Below are positions 43,339 through 51,414 of a DNA stretch of 64,000 nucleotides, piece after piece. The translations under genes and the position numbers were made by a program. The DNA comes from Syntrophomonas sp. (GTDB taxonomy: Bacteria; Bacillota; Syntrophomonadia; Syntrophomonadales; Syntrophomonadaceae), in assembly GCA_016841245.1 (NCBI GenBank), contig JAENZN010000014.1, positions 1-64,000 of the forward strand, in the 5' to 3' direction. Numbering within the stretch: position 1 is the stretch's first letter; every line of letters begins with the position of its first letter. Under the pieces are notes generated by a model that was not told the DNA's origin, did no database searches, and saw only the letters and a list, made by a program, of their open reading frames with translations.

Positions 43339-45636
43339 CCGCGACACCTGGAATATTACATAAAAATTGGTGCCTTCAGGACTTGTCTCCAATGTTATTT
43401 GAGCATGGTGTCGAGCTGCAATATTATAGCACACTGGCAGGCCCAACCCGGTCCCATTCTCTTTAGTGGTAATAAATGGAGTGCCAAGTTTATCCAGTAT
43501 ACTCTCATCTACTCCGCTGCCCTGATCTTTGATAGCCAAAACTACCTTGTTATTACTGGTAAATGTTTCTATGCTCAGAATTCCCCCTGACTGCATGGCA
43601 TCCAATCCATTGCGAACCAGGTTAAGGATCAACTGGCGGATTTCTCTTTCATCCAGCAGGAGATATGGGATTGGTTTTAGATTAATGCTGATATGTTTAT
43701 CATGGACTATGGCCTCTGCTTGTATTAAGGGAAGGATAGCTGCTATTATATCATTGAGGTCAGCTGCTTCCAGCTTAACTTCCCGATTTTTAGCCAGGGA
43801 GAGAAATTCTGTAATGATGGAGTTGGCACGGTCCAATTCTTCAATCATCAGGTTAAAATGTTCCTTATCATGGAGGTACTTTTCGTCCTGGCTCAGTATT
43901 TGCAAGAAACCGCGTACTGCGGTCATGGGATTTCTTATTTCATGGCCGATCCCCGCAGCAATTTCTCCCACCAGATTTAGACGGTCCAGATGGGCCACTT
44001 CCATTTCTAGTTTTTTGTTTTCACTGATATCAGTAACCATACCTAGAGAACCTACATAGTTCCCAGAGTTATCTACAATAGGCTGAGCGACAACAACAGC
44101 CCATAAAGCAGAACCATCCTTACGTCGGTATTTGATATTACAGATTTCTTTAACTCCTTGCCTCCGTTTTTGCATAAGGGCATCAATCAACAATTTGTCA
44201 TCTTTAAAAGTAAAATCATATAGTGACATATTGATCATTTCATCAGCATTATAACCCAGCATTTCAGCCAATTTATGGTTAGCAAATAATACCGTACCGA
44301 CATCGTCTGTCATACCTATCCCTTCGTTGGCTGTTTCTACAATTCGGCGGTACATTTCTTCACTATTTCGTAATGCCTCTTCGGCCTTTTTTCTTTCAGT
44401 TATGTCGGTGATCATAACCAGCGAACCTGAAAATTTTTTCTCTTTATCATAAACAGGAGCTATTGATGACAGGGTCCAGACCGCATCTCCATTTTTGCGC
44501 AGGTATTTAAACTCACAAGTTTCAACCAAATCCTGCTGCCTGAGGAGGTTATGTTTTCGGGCGATAATTTCCCGTTCCTCATCCATAAATTCATATAATG
44601 ACTTCCCCATGATCTCATCTATATCATAGCCGAGCATCTGAGCCATTTTTTTATTAACGAGAATAATTTTATTATCTTGATCCAGCAGCCAGATCCCCTC
44701 ATTGGCTGTCTCGACAATGCAGCGATACATTGCCTCACTGTTTCGTAGGGCTTTCTCTGTACGCCGGTGATCGCTTATATCGCTTATGCACTCGATAGCC
44801 CCGATGATGTTACCGGCGGGATCGTAAAGGGGTGCTGCTGTGCCCCGCAGATACAAACCCGATACTCTGGCCAGGGCGTAACTTCTTTCCCCGATTAAGA
44901 CATTACCCTTTCTATATATTTTTTCATAATCTTTTTCCCACTGCTCTTCCGGTTTCAGAACCAGGTCAATCAGTATGGGGCGCCTTTCGCCATAAAAGGG
45001 GACAGCATAGGCGTAATCAGCATGGCCCAAAATATCTTCACGTTTTATTCCAGTCATATCTTCGGCAGCTCTATTCCAGGCTATGACCCGACCCTGGCAG
45101 TTAATGACCATAGCTGCATCGGGCAGAAAATTGATAATGTCATCGATAACCTGCTTGGATTCCCTGAAAGCCTCTTCCGCTACTTTGCGTTCCGTGATAT
45201 CACGAATAAATACTGCCAGAATATCCTGGTTAGGGTAGGCATTAACTTCGAGCCATTGGTTTAGATCAGGTTCATATATATCTAAATGTAATTCCGTGTT
45301 TTCCTGCATAGCCTTTATACAATGGCTATATATGTTTTTGCCAATGCAGCGGGGCAATAAATCTACTGCGCCGGTGCCGATAAGGTCTTGCTTAGGGCGG
45401 CCCAGGACCTGTTCAGTTCTTTTGTTTAAACTGACAAATCTCCATTCTTTATCCAGGGTAAAGATAATATCGGTCATATTATCAAAGAGATTTTCAATGT
45501 AATGCTGGAAAGAACAATATTCTTCTTCAGCCTGTTTACGCAGGACCGCTTCATTATCTAGTTCGACCTTGAGTGCGGCCATGCGCTTCTCGTATAACTT
45601 CAATAGATGATTGCCTTTGCTGGCAGTGGCTATCAA
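43315..45636 (-). CDS. Soluble multi-PAS sensor histidine kinase
   Basis: 773 residues from a TTG at 45636 with GGAGGGGAGGGG upstream. About four PAS domains (roughly 45-150, 155-290, 300-415, 420-535), the last two near duplicates (NSEAMYRCIVETANEGI and NSEEMYRRIVETANEGI). A HisKA box GIGHEIRNPMTAVRGF (near 560) and a HATPase domain (NLVRNGLDAM, GTGLGLPVCYNIA) follow. No membrane helix is visible, so it should sense a cytosolic signal such as redox state or a ligand. No response regulator is adjacent. The final residues VSRGRFF and the stop codon come from the repeat at 43310-43338. Confidence 0.92.
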   Translation of the reverse strand: MIATASKGNHLLKLYEKRMAALKVELDNEAVLRKQAEEEYCSFQHYIENLFDNMTDIIFTLDKEWRFVSLNKRTEQVLGRPKQDLIGTGAVDLLPRCIGKNIYSHCIKAMQENTELHLDIYEPDLNQWLEVNAYPNQDILAVFIRDITERKVAEEAFRESKQVIDDIINFLPDAAMVINCQGRVIAWNRAAEDMTGIKREDILGHADYAYAVPFYGERRPILIDLVLKPEEQWEKDYEKIYRKGNVLIGERSYALARVSGLYLRGTAAPLYDPAGNIIGAIECISDISDHRRTEKALRNSEAMYRCIVETANEGIWLLDQDNKIILVNKKMAQMLGYDIDEIMGKSLYEFMDEEREIIARKHNLLRQQDLVETCEFKYLRKNGDAVWTLSSIAPVYDKEKKFSGSLVMITDITERKKAEEALRNSEEMYRRIVETANEGIGMTDDVGTVLFANHKLAEMLGYNADEMINMSLYDFTFKDDKLLIDALMQKRRQGVKEICNIKYRRKDGSALWAVVVAQPIVDNSGNYVGSLGMVTDISENKKLEMEVAHLDRLNLVGEIAAGIGHEIRNPMTAVRGFLQILSQDEKYLHDKEHFNLMIEELDRANSIITEFLSLAKNREVKLEAADLNDIIAAILPLIQAEAIVHDKHISINLKPIPYLLLDEREIRQLILNLVRNGLDAMQSGGILSIETFTSNNKVVLAIKDQGSGVDESILDKLGTPFITTKENGTGLGLPVCYNIAARHHAQITLETSPEGTNFYVIFQVSRVSRGRFF

Positions 45637-45746
45637 TAATACCCCTCCCCTCCAAACACCTTGGACAAATTATCAGGTAGAATATTAAAAATCATTTATT
45701 TCTACCAATTATCAACATCCAGATAATGTAAATATGGTTAAGATCA

Positions 45747-45776
45747 CAAAAACCGCAGCCTCAGCCGCAGTTTTGC
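45747..45776 (-). terminator. Terminator of the TRAP operon
   Basis: On the minus strand AAAACTGCGG pairs with CTGCGGTTTT (two G-U pairs) and runs into T5. It ends the dctPQM transcript; the rest of gap 45637-45968 shows no gene I trust. Confidence 0.65.
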
Positions 45777-45968
45777 ATGTCGATGGTTTGGATACTAATT
45801 TTTTCCATGATACACATTATTTACTTATTAATCAATGGGATGCAAAGCATATAAAAACACTCAATTTAAGTTTACAGTCTTATGAAAAGAAATATTGTCA
45901 GAAAATACATATAGATAGTCATGAAAATTGTTCTCTTGTCCTACCCCTACCGTCCCTATTGGAAAAAA

Positions 45969-47279
45969 TTATTTCATTAGTGAATAGGGAAGGAATATGG
46001 CAATGGAGGGAAAGGCTATCAATACTATCAAACAAATTATCAAAGCGATGAGAAAAGGCCATATACCCCTGAATATTGATTCTATCGGAATTTCTGGCGC
46101 TACTCCTTTGATTACATAGACATTCATACCTACCGGAGGAGTGATTACCCCCATAGCTACTACCATAACCATGATCACTCCAAACCATATCGGGTCGTAA
46201 CCCAGAGTATTTACCACCACTGGGAAGAAGATAGGGATGGTCAGCAGAATAAGTGCCAGAGCATCAATAAAGCAGCCGAGGATCAGATAGATAAGCAAAA
46301 TAATGGCCATTACCGCAAACGGAGGAAGGAGTAATGATCCGGCCCAGGAAGCCAGTTCAAAAGGGACCCGGCTGATGGCCATAAAGCGGCCAAATATCAT
46401 AGCTCCCGCAATCATCAGCATAATCATTGCTGTAGTACGGGTGGCATCGAAAAGAGATTTCTTAAAATTTTCTATCGTCAAGTTTCTGCCCAGCAGTGCC
46501 ACTAGCAGTACACCAGCCGCACCTACTGCCCCGGCTTCGGTGGGAGTGAACCATCCCGCAAACAGACCGCCCATAGATAAGGCAAATACAAACAGCACTT
46601 CGGCCAGGCCGCCGCGCAGGCTATTAAATCGCTCTTTCCAGCCTGCTCTGGGTCCAGGTGGGCCCAGGGCAGGCTGGCGCAGGGTTAAAATCCAGATGGT
46701 GATAATATAAAACAACATAAGCATAATGCCCGGGATGATACCGGCCATAAACAGTTTGCCAATGGACTGTTCGGTAGCCATACCGTAAACAATAAATATT
46801 ACGCTGGGAGGAATCAGTACCCCCAGCACTCCGCCAGCAGCAATGCTGGCAGTAGCCAGGGACATATCATAGTTGTATTTTTTCATTTCCGGCAGGGCAA
46901 TCGCACCCATGGTTGCTGCAGTAGCCGTATTAGAACCGCAGATGGCGCCAAAAACCCCACATGCTATCTGAGTAGCAATGGCCAGGCCGCCCGGCCAGTG
47001 TCCAATCAGCTTATATGCAAATACATACAATCGAGTTCCAATGCCCGAGTAATAGGCAAGAAATCCCATCCAGATGAACATTACAATAACACTTAGAGAA
47101 TATGAAGAAAAAGTGTTATAGATTTCCTTGGCTACCATACTGAAACTTGAAGACACAGAAGTAAGGCAGCTAAAACCTACAAATCCGACCAGGGCCATAG
47201 CATAGGCAATAGGCATTCTTAGTACCAATAAGAGCATAAAAGCAGCTAAACCTAAAAGTCCCGCAAGCAGTGAATTCAT
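45969..47279 (-). CDS. dctM: TRAP transporter large permease
   Basis: 436 residues, about twelve membrane helices. DctM signatures are present: PIAYAMALVGFVG near the start, ACGVFGAICGSNTATAATMGAIALPEM, ASIAAGGVLGVLIPPSV and the late CFIDALALILLTIPIFFPVV. It is the ion-coupled part of the TRAP system. The ATG sits directly on the dctQ stop (TAGATG). The dctQ frame inferred to be ancestral would have ended in an ATGA overlap with it. Confidence 0.95.
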   Translation of the reverse strand: MNSLLAGLLGLAAFMLLLVLRMPIAYAMALVGFVGFSCLTSVSSSFSMVAKEIYNTFSSYSLSVIVMFIWMGFLAYYSGIGTRLYVFAYKLIGHWPGGLAIATQIACGVFGAICGSNTATAATMGAIALPEMKKYNYDMSLATASIAAGGVLGVLIPPSVIFIVYGMATEQSIGKLFMAGIIPGIMLMLFYIITIWILTLRQPALGPPGPRAGWKERFNSLRGGLAEVLFVFALSMGGLFAGWFTPTEAGAVGAAGVLLVALLGRNLTIENFKKSLFDATRTTAMIMLMIAGAMIFGRFMAISRVPFELASWAGSLLLPPFAVMAIILLIYLILGCFIDALALILLTIPIFFPVVVNTLGYDPIWFGVIMVMVVAMGVITPPVGMNVYVIKGVAPEIPIESIFRGIWPFLIALIICLIVLIAFPSIAIFLPYSLMK

Positions 47280-47849
47280 CTAAAAACCCTCTTCAATGGC
47301 AGGGTTAATTGGAGCGTCAATACCAGGCTTAAAGCCAGCAGGCCGCAAGCGGTTAGGGAGACTGGCGGCAAAAGCCATCTGTAATGATTGGGTCAATTGG
47401 ACTGTCAATACCAGGCTTAAAGCCATAAGGCCTAAAGCTATCAGGAAGACTACCGGCCACAGGGGAAACTGGGTGGTAGGTGATACGGTATTGCTTTCCA
47501 GCATGGTACGGGCATACTTGGCCACGTGCCATGCTGACATACTCCAAAATGATAGTGCAGTAACATTGGTAAGCACATCGGCCGCGGTCTGCATTTTTTG
47601 CGAAAGACGTTCAATTATAAAATCTACCGCAATGTGACCATTCTGATAGGCGCAGTATGCCAGGGCTAGGCCGACACCCACAGCGGTTAGCATGTTCACA
47701 TATTCGTAGGTTCCCAGTATAGGGCGATGAACAAGGGTGCGGAGCAGGACATTGCTTACTACCAGCAGCATCACCGCTACAATACATAATCCCGCCAGAT
47801 AATCCAGATGCTGGCTTATCTCCTTGGCCAGCCGGGCTAATTTGTTCAT
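47280..47849 (-). CDS. dctQ: TRAP transporter small permease, C terminus altered by duplication
   Basis: 189 residues with four membrane helices (about 17-37, 50-70, 92-112, 130-155), the usual DctQ form. The last 30 or so residues (from ASLPNRLRPAG to the end) are polar, proline-rich and unlike DctQ. They are encoded by a diverged copy, offset by 88 bases, of the DNA for the last helix (LMALSLVLTVQLTQ); 88 is not a multiple of three, so the copy is read in another frame. The core is intact, so the protein may still work. GGAGGTG precedes the ATG. Confidence 0.9.
   Translation of the reverse strand: MNKLARLAKEISQHLDYLAGLCIVAVMLLVVSNVLLRTLVHRPILGTYEYVNMLTAVGVGLALAYCAYQNGHIAVDFIIERLSQKMQTAADVLTNVTALSFWSMSAWHVAKYARTMLESNTVSPTTQFPLWPVVFLIALGLMALSLVLTVQLTQSLQMAFAASLPNRLRPAGFKPGIDAPINPAIEEGF
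47303..47459. repeat. Diverged tandem duplication in the 3' end of dctQ
   Basis: About 68 bases at 47303-47370 resemble 47391-47459, offset by 88. A 20-base identical core starts at 47316 and at 47404. Confidence 0.85.
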
Positions 47850-47871
47850 ATCATCTGCACCTCCTCATCCC

Positions 47872-48969
47872 TTATTGGTATTCGGCGTTGTATTTATCAG
47901 CCAGCCTCTTAACTGTATCCAGTATTTCCTGTCCCGACTGTCCGGCTGCATCCATTCTGGCCACAAAATCGTCTTGAATGGGTTGGACTAGATTAATCCA
48001 CTTATCGCTTTCCTCCTGGGAGAGGGTGATGACCTCCATGCCCTGCTCATCGACTGCATACTTTAAGGCATCCTCATTTTGTTTATCCCATAAACCTATA
48101 GCTACCTGTTCAAAATACTCATCATTGACGGCTTCAATTGCTTCTTTAATATCCGGGTCCAGTGAATTCCATTTATCAAGATTCATGGTAATAAAAAACA
48201 AAGTATTATATAAGAACGGGGTCTCAGTGATGTAACTGGTGACTTCCGCTTGTTTCCATCCCTTCAAGACTTCAACCGGGCCAAGATTTCCCTTGACCAC
48301 ACCTTTGGTCAGGGCTTCATATGCATCTGATTGAGGCATCGCGGCTGGAACAGCTCCCAGGGTCTCCAGGGTTGTAGCGCTTAGTCCGGTGGCTCTAATT
48401 TCCATGCCTTGTAAATCCTGCAGGCTGCGGACTGGATCCTTGGTATACAAGTCCCCCGGGCCGGTAGTTAGCACCATCATAAGTTTAGTATCCTGAATTT
48501 CTGGTGGATTAAGTTCCTGTATACCCTCCCAGGCCACTTTGCTGGCAACTTTGGAATTATTATAAGTAACCCCAGGCAGTTCAAAGACTTCCAGTACCGG
48601 GAAACGGCCCCGGGTGTATGAAAAACATGAAAGACCCAGATCAGTACTGCCATCAACTACCCCGGCATATATGGAATCAGCGTTCAAGAGGGTTTGATTG
48701 GGGTAACTGGTTATTTTCACCTGTCCATTGCTTGCTTCTTCTACAGCTTTAATCCAGGGCTGGATCAATTCAGTCTCAGCCGGGTGAGTACTGGGGAAAA
48801 AATGTGCCAATCTCAGTTCAACTACTTCTGCCTGCTTCGGTTCTTGTGTGGATTCATTACTCGAATTCGAGCATCCCACGGCTGTGCTCAGTACCAAAAT
48901 CAGCATCAGGCACAGCAATTTTTTGCTCATTCCCAAACTCTTTTTTCTGCTACCCAACAATTCTTGCAT
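47872..48969 (-). CDS. dctP: TRAP transporter substrate-binding lipoprotein
   Basis: 365 residues from the ATG at 48969 (AGGAGGAG upstream; 19 further codons are open). A signal peptide ends at the lipobox AVGC, so the protein is a lipid-anchored outside receptor, as expected in a Gram-positive cell. The DctP fold is clear: LRLAHFFPSTHPAE, GSTDLGLSCFSYTRGRFP and LQDLQGMEIRATGLSATT with the conserved carboxylate-binding arginine. Ligands of the family are organic acids; which one is unknown. Two leader elements precede it. Confidence 0.92.
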   Translation of the reverse strand: MQELLGSRKKSLGMSKKLLCLMLILVLSTAVGCSNSSNESTQEPKQAEVVELRLAHFFPSTHPAETELIQPWIKAVEEASNGQVKITSYPNQTLLNADSIYAGVVDGSTDLGLSCFSYTRGRFPVLEVFELPGVTYNNSKVASKVAWEGIQELNPPEIQDTKLMMVLTTGPGDLYTKDPVRSLQDLQGMEIRATGLSATTLETLGAVPAAMPQSDAYEALTKGVVKGNLGPVEVLKGWKQAEVTSYITETPFLYNTLFFITMNLDKWNSLDPDIKEAIEAVNDEYFEQVAIGLWDKQNEDALKYAVDEQGMEVITLSQEESDKWINLVQPIQDDFVARMDAAGQSGQEILDTVKRLADKYNAEYQ

Positions 48970-48998
48970 TTTTCTCCTCCTCATAACTGGCTTCAGGC

Positions 48999-49125
48999 AA
49001 GAAAAAAACTCCCATAGGAGTTCCAAGAATGGTGCTGAATCCTGCTCACGTAAAGTGCAGCCAGGATTACCAGGTTTAACACCTCATTCTTTTACCTACC
49101 GTCTTACCTTCCTACCTTTTTAATT
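48999..49125 (-). promoter_or_regulatory. Leader element 1 (proximal) with terminator, upstream of dctP
   Basis: Read on the minus strand from about 49120. The 5' part shares GGTAGGAAGGT, ACGGTAGGTAAAAGAAT and AGGTGTTAA with the element at 49261-49380. The 3' part ends in ACTCCTATGGGAGT followed by T7, an intrinsic terminator only 33 bases before the dctP ATG. An inner AATCCTG/CAGGATT stem is visible. It looks like a transcription-attenuating leader; I cannot match it to a riboswitch class. Confidence 0.7.
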
Positions 49126-49260
49126 GTTTAGCCATTCTGCAATACTACTTTTAAAAACCTTGAAGGGCTTTTGGACTGTAGTATCAAATAACAATGGTGA
49201 TTAACACAAATCAATGATACTAGTCGTGTTCGCCTCCTTTGCCTCAAATATCAAGGTAAC

Positions 49261-49380
49261 AAAAAAACTCCCGCAGGAGTCCGAGAACGGCACTTAATAC
49301 CTGATCCCTTTACGAGATCTAAAAACGGGTATTAACACCTGATTCTTTTACCTACCGTTCTAACCTTCCTACCTTATAAG
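49261..49380 (-). promoter_or_regulatory. Leader element 2 (distal) with terminator
   Basis: Second copy, about 260 bases upstream of the first. Besides the shared 5' block it has AGAACGG/CCGTTCT and TTAATACC/GGTATTAA pairings and ends in ACTCCTGCGGGAGT then T7. Together they form a tandem regulatory leader. The rest of gap 48970-49692 is AT-rich and presumably holds the promoter (49440-49520). Confidence 0.7.
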
Positions 49381-49644
49381 AGAATATTAATTCTACATTT
49401 ACTTAAAAACCAACTCAAAGCTGGCATTTATTCCTACTCCTGTATTTTCTCAAATTTATATACAAATTTCAATATAAAGTTTTGTTTATCTTTATATTAT
49501 TCTATGCACGGTCTTTGTTAGCTAACTCTTTTTAAATAAAAAAATTATCTTAAAATTACACCTCCTTCTATTTAAAGAATTAAAATGGGATAGGCATCTC
49601 TTATGATTTATGTTGTATGAATATGGGGAAAATGTCCTGCGGAT

Positions 49645-49682
49645 AAAACGGGAGCGTCCAGCTATAGGACGCCCCATTTTTC
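49645..49682 (-). terminator. Terminator of the double-cubane/DUF3343 operon
   Basis: On the minus strand GGGGCGTCC pairs with GGACGCTCCC (one bulge) and ends in GTTTTAT. It separates this operon from the TRAP leader. Confidence 0.75.
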
Positions 49683-49692
49683 GCAGAATTAT

Positions 49693-49962
49693 TTAACCAG
49701 ACCGGTATCCATTTTGATTCTTGCTCAGAATCTTTACTATACCGTCTATTTTTATACTGTGATCTCCAATAGCGTTTCTGGCCGAGCTAACATTTTCTTC
49801 GTCGATTAGCAGGGAAATACCGCAGGATTTACTGGCCTCTCGGGGAGTGGGGGAAATGGTGCACTTTATCCCGGCTTCCTTCAGATACTTGTGGGCCTTC
49901 AATCCTTCATGGTGGTTAGGAAACAATATGTAATATCTATATATTTCCTGGTTATCAGCCAT
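49693..49962 (-). CDS. DUF3343 putative Se/S-carrier-like protein
   Basis: 89 residues. DUF3343 hallmarks: YYILFPNHHEGLKAHKYL, then the conserved CTISPTPREASKSCGISL with two cysteines (near 34 and 47). The family is annotated as a putative Se/S carrier and is often encoded beside 2-hydroxyacyl-CoA-dehydratase-like proteins, as here (8 bases from the upstream stop). Its chemistry is unproven. Possibly it delivers sulfur to the clusters of its neighbours. Confidence 0.88.
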   Translation of the reverse strand: MADNQEIYRYYILFPNHHEGLKAHKYLKEAGIKCTISPTPREASKSCGISLLIDEENVSSARNAIGDHSIKIDGIVKILSKNQNGYRSG

Positions 49963-49970
49963 ATAATTAC

Positions 49971-51245
49971 CTATTTTTCCAGCATTTCCAGAAATGCTTC
50001 TACTCTGGTTCTCATTTGTTCAAAATCCTGTTCACTGTAATCGGTTTCTATATGCATTACTGGAATTCCGGCCTTTTTTACAGCCTGCTGGACCAGATAA
50101 CTTTCTGTGGAGTACAGGCCGCAGAACTGCAGGTTGCAATCGATTATTCCATCTATCCGATATTCTTCAGCCAGTCGCATAATATCTTCGATCCGACCTG
50201 GATTAGGAGTAAAGCAGGCGCAGTTGGTTTTCATATAGCGTTCTGCCAGGTATTGTACCTGTTCATCCAGGCTGCTGCCGCTCTGGTCAACCGGGTTCTC
50301 AAAATAACGTACTCCAGTACATAATTCTTCTACTACTACAGCTGCTCCCAGGGTTTCCACTACATGATGCAGTTTCCAATTGGGGATAGCCATAGGTGTT
50401 CCAGTAATCATTATACGGGGGGCATCGGCCGGGAAAACTCCTTCACCGTTAGATACTCTTTTATCCAGTTCATCGCATAGCAAGTTAAGCTGGTCAGTGA
50501 AGCGGCCCGGGTCATCATAAAAAGCGATCTGGGTTATTAAGAGCGCATCTTTACCGCTGATTGGTACCGGTGAGGTTTTTCGGAGTGCATAGAGACGAGC
50601 CAGGGCATTCCTTTTTTTATTAATAAGCTTAATATTTTCCGCCAGTACCTCTATGGTAATTTTATTGCCGGTTACTTCTTCGACCTTTTGCATAAGAGAT
50701 TTGATTTCTTCTTCCCAAGCCTGGAGGTCTTTTTCTCGTTTCATCTGAGGGAGATCCATTACATAAACCGGGACATCCTGATTAAGGATTTCCCAGGCCT
50801 TTTTCTTGCCATCGCAGGTAGTTTCACCAATATACATATCAGCTATCTGGAAAAAGGGGCAGGTACCATCCAAACGAGCACCAACCGAGGCCTTAATTAA
50901 CGGGCAGGTGTTAGCCGGCAGGACTTTCTCACCACCCGGGACCCAGAACTGAGAACCTCCACACAACCCGGTAGCAATGCCACCAGCAGCAAATATTATT
51001 TCATCTGGAACATAAACACAGAAGGTGCCGAAAACCTTACCTCCTTTCTGTTGGTGCTCTATCAGTTCAGCCGGTCTAACTCCATGAATTTCAGCTACGA
51101 CAAAATTAAAGTAATCCATCCCCTCGGGGCGGTTTTCCTGGGAGAGATAAACCCCCCCAAAAGCATCAGGGAGGACTTCGCATAAAATATCATGTTTTTC
51201 CAGATCCATCCCCAGGTCACTCCACATCTGACGGTAATCAGCCAT
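49971..51245 (-). CDS. Double-cubane-cluster reductase-like protein (2-hydroxyacyl-CoA dehydratase family)
   Basis: 424 residues. The conserved cysteines of the family are visible: LCGGSQ, NTCPLIKAS, GTCPFF, ETTCDGKKK, NCACFTPNPGR and NLQFCG. This pattern fits the DCCP branch of the HgdB/FldC superfamily, whose members carry a [8Fe-9S] double cubane and reduce small molecules at low potential with an ATP-driven partner. No activator ATPase (HgdC type) is in the window. The N terminus is about 50 residues longer than in the neighbour at 51415. Confidence 0.88.
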   Translation of the reverse strand: MADYRQMWSDLGMDLEKHDILCEVLPDAFGGVYLSQENRPEGMDYFNFVVAEIHGVRPAELIEHQQKGGKVFGTFCVYVPDEIIFAAGGIATGLCGGSQFWVPGGEKVLPANTCPLIKASVGARLDGTCPFFQIADMYIGETTCDGKKKAWEILNQDVPVYVMDLPQMKREKDLQAWEEEIKSLMQKVEEVTGNKITIEVLAENIKLINKKRNALARLYALRKTSPVPISGKDALLITQIAFYDDPGRFTDQLNLLCDELDKRVSNGEGVFPADAPRIMITGTPMAIPNWKLHHVVETLGAAVVVEELCTGVRYFENPVDQSGSSLDEQVQYLAERYMKTNCACFTPNPGRIEDIMRLAEEYRIDGIIDCNLQFCGLYSTESYLVQQAVKKAGIPVMHIETDYSEQDFEQMRTRVEAFLEMLEK

Positions 51246-51287
51246 ACTTCTCCACTCCTTTTATATTATTAAGATGCAATGTAAAAA

Positions 51288-51396
51288 CCCTGTTTGGATG
51301 CATAAACATGCAGGAGCCGCAAGACGAGCAGTTGGTGTTTCACATGAGGAGTCTTAGCGACGGAATATTCATGCATCCAAGCCGGCACATTATATC
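51288..51396 (-). repeat. ATGCAT-ended repeat element, short copy
   Basis: TTGGATGCATAAACAT (51294-51309) and ATATTCATGCATCCAA (51365-51380) are imperfect inverted ends. Read on the minus strand, the core matches the element at 19673-19916 (ATAATGTGCYGGCTTGGATG, then AAGACTCC and CAACTGCTCG), lacking its 110-base insert. It lies between the two double-cubane genes. Confidence 0.8.
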
Positions 51397-51414
51397 TTTT
51401 TCCAGCAAAATTAT

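Noticed and set aside
45734-46051. 105-residue plus-strand frame between the PAS kinase and dctM
   Set aside because: It has no ribosome site, overlaps dctM on the other strand by 83 bases and runs through a terminator hairpin. Composition is not protein-like.
47353-47547. 64-residue minus-strand frame overlapping dctQ
   Set aside because: It is dctQ read in the wrong frame; its similarity to the real C terminus only reflects the tandem duplication.
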